Of a DNA stretch of 64,000 bases, positions 60,725 to 64,000 are shown piece after piece (position 1 is the first letter of the stretch; every line of letters begins with the position of its first letter). Source of the stretch: Ancylobacter crimeensis (GTDB lineage Bacteria; Pseudomonadota; Alphaproteobacteria; Rhizobiales; Xanthobacteraceae); NCBI RefSeq assembly GCF_023016805.1, contig NZ_JALKCH010000001.1, forward strand, positions 310,001 through 374,000, in the 5' to 3' direction. The notes below the pieces were generated by a model. It searched no databases. It saw only the letters and a program-made list of their open reading frames with translations, and was not told the DNA's origin. A program made the position numbers and the translations under genes.

Positions 60725-61831
60725 ATGAGTGCGATTGCCTTCGTCTGGGATAATTACGGCCCCATGCATGTCGATCGTTGCCAGGCCGTCGCTTCCGGCC
60801 GTGCGGAGCCCGTCATCGGTATCGAGTTCTTCTCGAAAAGCAGCGTCTACGATTGGAAGACGGAAAGCGGGGCGGCCTTCGAGAAGGTGACGCTGTTCTC
60901 TGGCGGAGGCTGGAAGGATACGGGCGCGTGGGCCATGGCGAAAGGCATCGTCTCGGTCTGCCGCGCACGCGACGCCCGCCATGTCTTTCTGTGCCATTAC
61001 GAGCAGCCGGGGATTTTCCTGGCAGCCATCCTGCTGCGCCTGCTCGGGCGGCGTGTTTTCGCGATGGGATGCTCCAAATTCGACGACCAGCCCCGCAAGG
61101 CTTGGCGGGAGGCGTTGAAGAGCCTGTTCTTCCTTCCCTATCACGGAGCGATCTCCTCCGGCATACGTTCGGCCGACTATATGCGGTTCCTCGGTATCCC
61201 GGCGGGGATGGTGGCTACCGAATACAACACGCTCTCGATCGAGCGGATCCGACGTCTGTCCGGCAAGGCGGTCGCACCGGAGGGAACGGCGTTCGCGGAG
61301 CGCCATTTCACCATCATCGCGCGGCTGGTGCCGAAGAAGAATCTCTTCATGGCGCTCGATGCCTATGCGCACTATCGCGAGCGTACCGCACAGCCGCGGC
61401 CGTTGCATATTTGCGGATCGGGACCGCTTGAAGCGGATCTGCGGACACGGATAGCGGAGCTCGGCCTTCAGGAGCTGGTGATCCTGCGCGGCTTCATTCA
61501 GACGGCCGAGATCTCCAGCGTGCTGGGCGATACGCTCGCCATGCTGCTGCCGAGCATCGAGGAGCAATTCGGCAATGTGGTCATCGAAGCGCAGGCAATG
61601 GGCGTTCCGGTCATCCTCTCCGACAATTGTGGTGCGCGCGACCGGTTGATCCGCGGCGGCGTGAACGGCTTCATCATCGAGCCGGACAATCCGGAGGGAT
61701 TGGCCTACTTCATGGCGCTGCTGGACGGAGATGAAACGCTGTGGCGCCGTTTTGCCGAGGCTGCTGCAGCACGTTCGGTTCGTGGCGACGTCGCGAATTT
61801 TCTGGGCGCCGTTTCGGCGCTGATGAATTGA
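60725..61831 (+). CDS. family 4 glycosyltransferase
   Basis: A 368-residue GT-B enzyme. The acceptor half is unusual (AIAFVWDNYGPMHVDRCQAVA), but the donor half is typical: FTIIARLVPKKNLFMALDAY, ICGSGPLEADLR and the signature SIEEQFGNVVIEAQAMGVPVI with the E-x7-E pair. It presumably adds a sugar to the lipid-linked repeat unit. GGAG precedes ATG 60725 by about nine bases. Confidence 0.88.
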   Translation: MSAIAFVWDNYGPMHVDRCQAVASGRAEPVIGIEFFSKSSVYDWKTESGAAFEKVTLFSGGGWKDTGAWAMAKGIVSVCRARDARHVFLCHYEQPGIFLAAILLRLLGRRVFAMGCSKFDDQPRKAWREALKSLFFLPYHGAISSGIRSADYMRFLGIPAGMVATEYNTLSIERIRRLSGKAVAPEGTAFAERHFTIIARLVPKKNLFMALDAYAHYRERTAQPRPLHICGSGPLEADLRTRIAELGLQELVILRGFIQTAEISSVLGDTLAMLLPSIEEQFGNVVIEAQAMGVPVILSDNCGARDRLIRGGVNGFIIEPDNPEGLAYFMALLDGDETLWRRFAEAAAARSVRGDVANFLGAVSALMN

Positions 61832-61857
61832 GCAACAGGTAGGAATTGGAGCGCGCG

Positions 61858-63222
61858 ATGGAGCGGATCCTTCCGGTCTTTCTCTATTATGCGGTCAATG
61901 TCGTGTTCAGGGCAGATTTGTTCTCTATCCTGATCACGTTTCCAATGTTCCTTATCTGTTGCTTTAATCTCTATCGGATTGAAGGAAAATTCATCGGTTT
62001 TGAAGATATCTTGTGGTTTATTGTTTTTATTTTCTTTGTAATCGGTCCGTTGCAGAGAATAGATGGAAATATGCTTCCTCTTACCGGTCCAACATCCGGC
62101 ATCATATTTTCAAAATCGGACATGTTCTGGGGAACAATGATTCCTACGTTGTTTTTCCTGATGCTCACGATTGGCTCGATCCTGTTCCGTGCGGAGGGCA
62201 GATCGGGGACGAGGGAGGACTATTTCCTTTTAGAAGACAAGGTCATCATTCTGCTTGTCGTCAATGTGGTGGCTTTCGTTGCGGTTGTCGCTCTTTCCGG
62301 GGGGCTCGGAAACCTTATGGCTGCGCGGTCTGAAAAGGTTCGCGAGGACGTGTCGACGATCGCCATCTTCGCCAAGTGCATGCAACAGATTTCCTGTTTC
62401 TTTATCTGTATTCTCTATCGCACGAAATTTGCGCACCCCAGGCTTGGCTTCCAACGACTCGTCGCACTGGTCATGTCTATTCTTTTGCTTCTGGTCGTCT
62501 TGAATCCGTTCAACACGGCACGCTTCGGCCTCATCGTCACCTGGATGCCGATCGGATTCATCATGCTGCGTGGCATGGTCCCGGTCATGCCGTTCTATGT
62601 CGCGATGCTGATGGGCATGCTGGTCGTCATGCCGATCCTCAGCCTGACCTCACGGTTCGGCACATCGATTATCGAGGCGTTTGAGAGTGTGAATGTCAGC
62701 GAGGCGTTCTTCTCACTGAAGTATATCGACGTGTCCGATATGATGACCTATCTCATCGGCTACGTTCAGGAAGACGGACACTATTACGGCCTTAAGTCAC
62801 TTGGCGCGCTGCTGTTTTTCATTCCCCGTTCGATATGGACGAGCAAGCCCACACTTATTGCTCTCGACATGGGAGATGAGCTGGTCGCGTTTGATCGGGC
62901 GGGTACGGATAATTTGTCGCTGTTCTTCGGCGGAGAATTCTATGCCGATTTAGGAATGTTGGGCGTAGCGATCGGTGGGTTGATCCTTTCCTTCGTCTAC
63001 GCGCGTGTCGTGATAGGCCGGCGCGTGATGATCAACGGTTTCGAGCTCCGCAATCTGGTTCTGATGGCGGCAACCCCGATTCTTTTGCGTGGCCCCATTG
63101 GTGCGGTCTTGCCGGTGCCTTTCCTGTTGCTGGGAGTTCTTTTCATTTTCACGATGATCTTCTGCGTGAAATACCGTGCGCCGCGGCCGACGATCCCGAG
63201 ACGGGTAGGAGTGGGGCGATGA
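61858..63222 (+). CDS. polytopic membrane protein, probable Wzy-type polymerase
   Basis: A 454-residue protein with about ten to twelve transmembrane helices and a long loop before the last helices, the usual plan of Wzy polymerases (DGHYYGLKSLGALLFFIPRSIWTSKP, then GGEFYADLGMLGVAIGG, resemble O-antigen polymerase segments). The first 700 bases are clearly AT-richer than neighbouring genes, with many Phe, Ile and Leu codons of the TTT and ATT type, as is common for transferred polymerase genes. GGAG precedes ATG 61858; a TTG 12 bases earlier is less likely. Confidence 0.8.
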   Translation: MERILPVFLYYAVNVVFRADLFSILITFPMFLICCFNLYRIEGKFIGFEDILWFIVFIFFVIGPLQRIDGNMLPLTGPTSGIIFSKSDMFWGTMIPTLFFLMLTIGSILFRAEGRSGTREDYFLLEDKVIILLVVNVVAFVAVVALSGGLGNLMAARSEKVREDVSTIAIFAKCMQQISCFFICILYRTKFAHPRLGFQRLVALVMSILLLLVVLNPFNTARFGLIVTWMPIGFIMLRGMVPVMPFYVAMLMGMLVVMPILSLTSRFGTSIIEAFESVNVSEAFFSLKYIDVSDMMTYLIGYVQEDGHYYGLKSLGALLFFIPRSIWTSKPTLIALDMGDELVAFDRAGTDNLSLFFGGEFYADLGMLGVAIGGLILSFVYARVVIGRRVMINGFELRNLVLMAATPILLRGPIGAVLPVPFLLLGVLFIFTMIFCVKYRAPRPTIPRRVGVGR

Positions 63223-63346
63223 CCGGTTCATGGTTTTCATGAGGCGTACCGTTCGCCTGGCCGTGCCGGTTGATAGGAGCGGTGTGTGACGCCGCTGGCG
63301 AAGTGTCGGGCGTGGCGTAGGGACATTCGGGCTGGGGCAAATATTT

Positions 63347-64000
63347 GTGAAGATACTGCACATCATCATGTCCGTGTCGCTTCGCGGGGGAGGGCCGATC
63401 GAGGGGTTGCTCCAGCAACAGGCGGCGACCGCGGGTACCGTGCATCGGGAGATTGCCACGCTGGATGTGCCCGGTGATCCGGAATTGGCGGGCATTCCAA
63501 TTCCCGTACATGCACTGGGGGAGCGTCGAGGGGGCCTGCTTTCCCGCTCGATCCGCCGAAGGAGCACGCGCATTGTGCCCTGGCTGCGCGACCACGTCGG
63601 GGACTATGACGCGGTGATCGTCGAGGGCCTGTGGAATTATGCGATCTTCGCGGCGGCACGTGTGCTGCCGGGTTCGGGCATACCTTATGTCGTGTTCCCG
63701 CATGGAATGCTCGATCCGTGGTTCCGCCGAACCTATCCGGTGAAGCATGCCGCCAAGCAGTTGTCCTGGGCGATGGCCGAGGGACCGCTATTGGCCGGCG
63801 CATCCTGCGTGCTGTTCACCACCGAGGAGGAGCGCCGGCTCGCGCGCAACGCCTTTGTCGGGCATCAGTCCTATCGCAGTGCGGTCGTCGGATACGGCAT
63901 TGGCGAACCTCCACCGGCAACGGGCGAGCAGATTCGGGCGTTTCGCATGAAGGTGCCCACGCTGGACGAGCGGCCGTTCCTGCTGTTCCTCAGCCGGCTG
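63347..64000 (+). CDS. glycosyltransferase, N-terminal part only
   Basis: The frame is open from GTG 63347 to the window end (218 codons). It begins KILHIIMSVSLRGGGPIEGL, the acceptor-domain start of family 4 glycosyltransferases, and contains VFPHGMLDPWFRRTYPVKH and VLFTTEEERRLAR, both characteristic of this group. The donor domain lies beyond the window. It follows the polymerase gene by 125 bases and is a further transferase of the locus. Confidence 0.85.
   Translation, partial: MKILHIIMSVSLRGGGPIEGLLQQQAATAGTVHREIATLDVPGDPELAGIPIPVHALGERRGGLLSRSIRRRSTRIVPWLRDHVGDYDAVIVEGLWNYAIFAAARVLPGSGIPYVVFPHGMLDPWFRRTYPVKHAAKQLSWAMAEGPLLAGASCVLFTTEEERRLARNAFVGHQSYRSAVVGYGIGEPPPATGEQIRAFRMKVPTLDERPFLLFLSRL

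Noticed and set aside
60510-60728. 72-codon frame overlapping the flippase stop by ATGA
   Set aside because: Composition is unlike a protein, there is no domain, and it overlaps the next glycosyltransferase start; the overlap looks fortuitous.

Overview
The window is about 64 kb of high-GC chromosomal DNA from an alphaproteobacterium. The gene order pcm-nlpD-like-(DUF815 ATPase)-yajC-secD-secF-(Mth938)-(squalene-synthase-like), the run tig...clpP-clpX-lon-hupB-tRNA-Val, the HAD hydrolase-ATP12 pair, a GAAC-N7-GAAC LexA box before recA and a DUF1127 gene all point to Hyphomicrobiales (Rhizobiales). A Xanthobacteraceae-type organism such as Ancylobacter or Starkeya is my best guess, but that is inference without a database search.

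Layout. (1) 1-3.5 kb: an aldo/keto reductase (cut by the window edge) overlapping a GMC oxidoreductase, then transposon debris: a broken Mu/TniA-like transposase, a TniB-like ATPase fragment and the tail of an IS5-family transposase, which abuts the recA promoter. (2) 3.5-20 kb: recA, alaS, pcm, an NlpD-like LysM/M23 lipoprotein, a DUF815 ATPase, yajC-secD-secF, two genes related to mitochondrial complex I assembly factors, an unusual kinase/AMP-synthetase-tail fusion coupled to trmFO, a histidine-phosphatase-fold gene and kdsB. (3) 20-31 kb: DUF1127, metY-type sulfhydrylase, CoA-binding protein, rplM-rpsI, a GGDEF protein, glnB-glnA behind a sigma-54 promoter, nnr, tRNA-Leu and tig. (4) 31-41 kb: a GNAT gene, a perfect 10 x 8-bp tandem repeat, a nucleotidyltransferase/HAD fusion that looks catalytically dead in both halves, then the clpP-clpX-lon-hupB proteostasis block and tRNA-Val. 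(5) 40.5-42.6 kb: a gene-poor patch with a 13-bp repeat of the tRNA-Val 3' end, an orphan terminator, a 25-residue membrane micro-ORF and a duplicated-motif secreted protein. (6) 42.6-47 kb: type II NADH dehydrogenase, HAD hydrolase, ATP12, a calcineurin-like phosphatase and a LapG-like cysteine protease. (7) 47.5-64 kb: a Wzx/Wzy-type exopolysaccharide locus, still open at the right edge.

How region 7 works together: Gmd and Fcl make GDP-L-fucose. At least three glycosyltransferases would assemble a repeat unit, a flippase would move it across the inner membrane, and a polytopic Wzy candidate would polymerise it. A Wza-type outer-membrane lipoprotein and a Wzc/GumC-type tyrosine autokinase with a tyrosine-rich tail would control length and export. 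The kinase gene overlaps one for a large membrane-anchored protein with a helical repeat region and a predicted beta-sandwich end, and a small exported FecR-like protein follows. These last two are the least understood parts of the locus and the best candidates for new biology, together with the pseudoenzyme fusion at 32.5 kb and the kinase fusion at 16.2 kb. I saw no CRISPR array, intact insertion sequence, rRNA gene or complete prophage.
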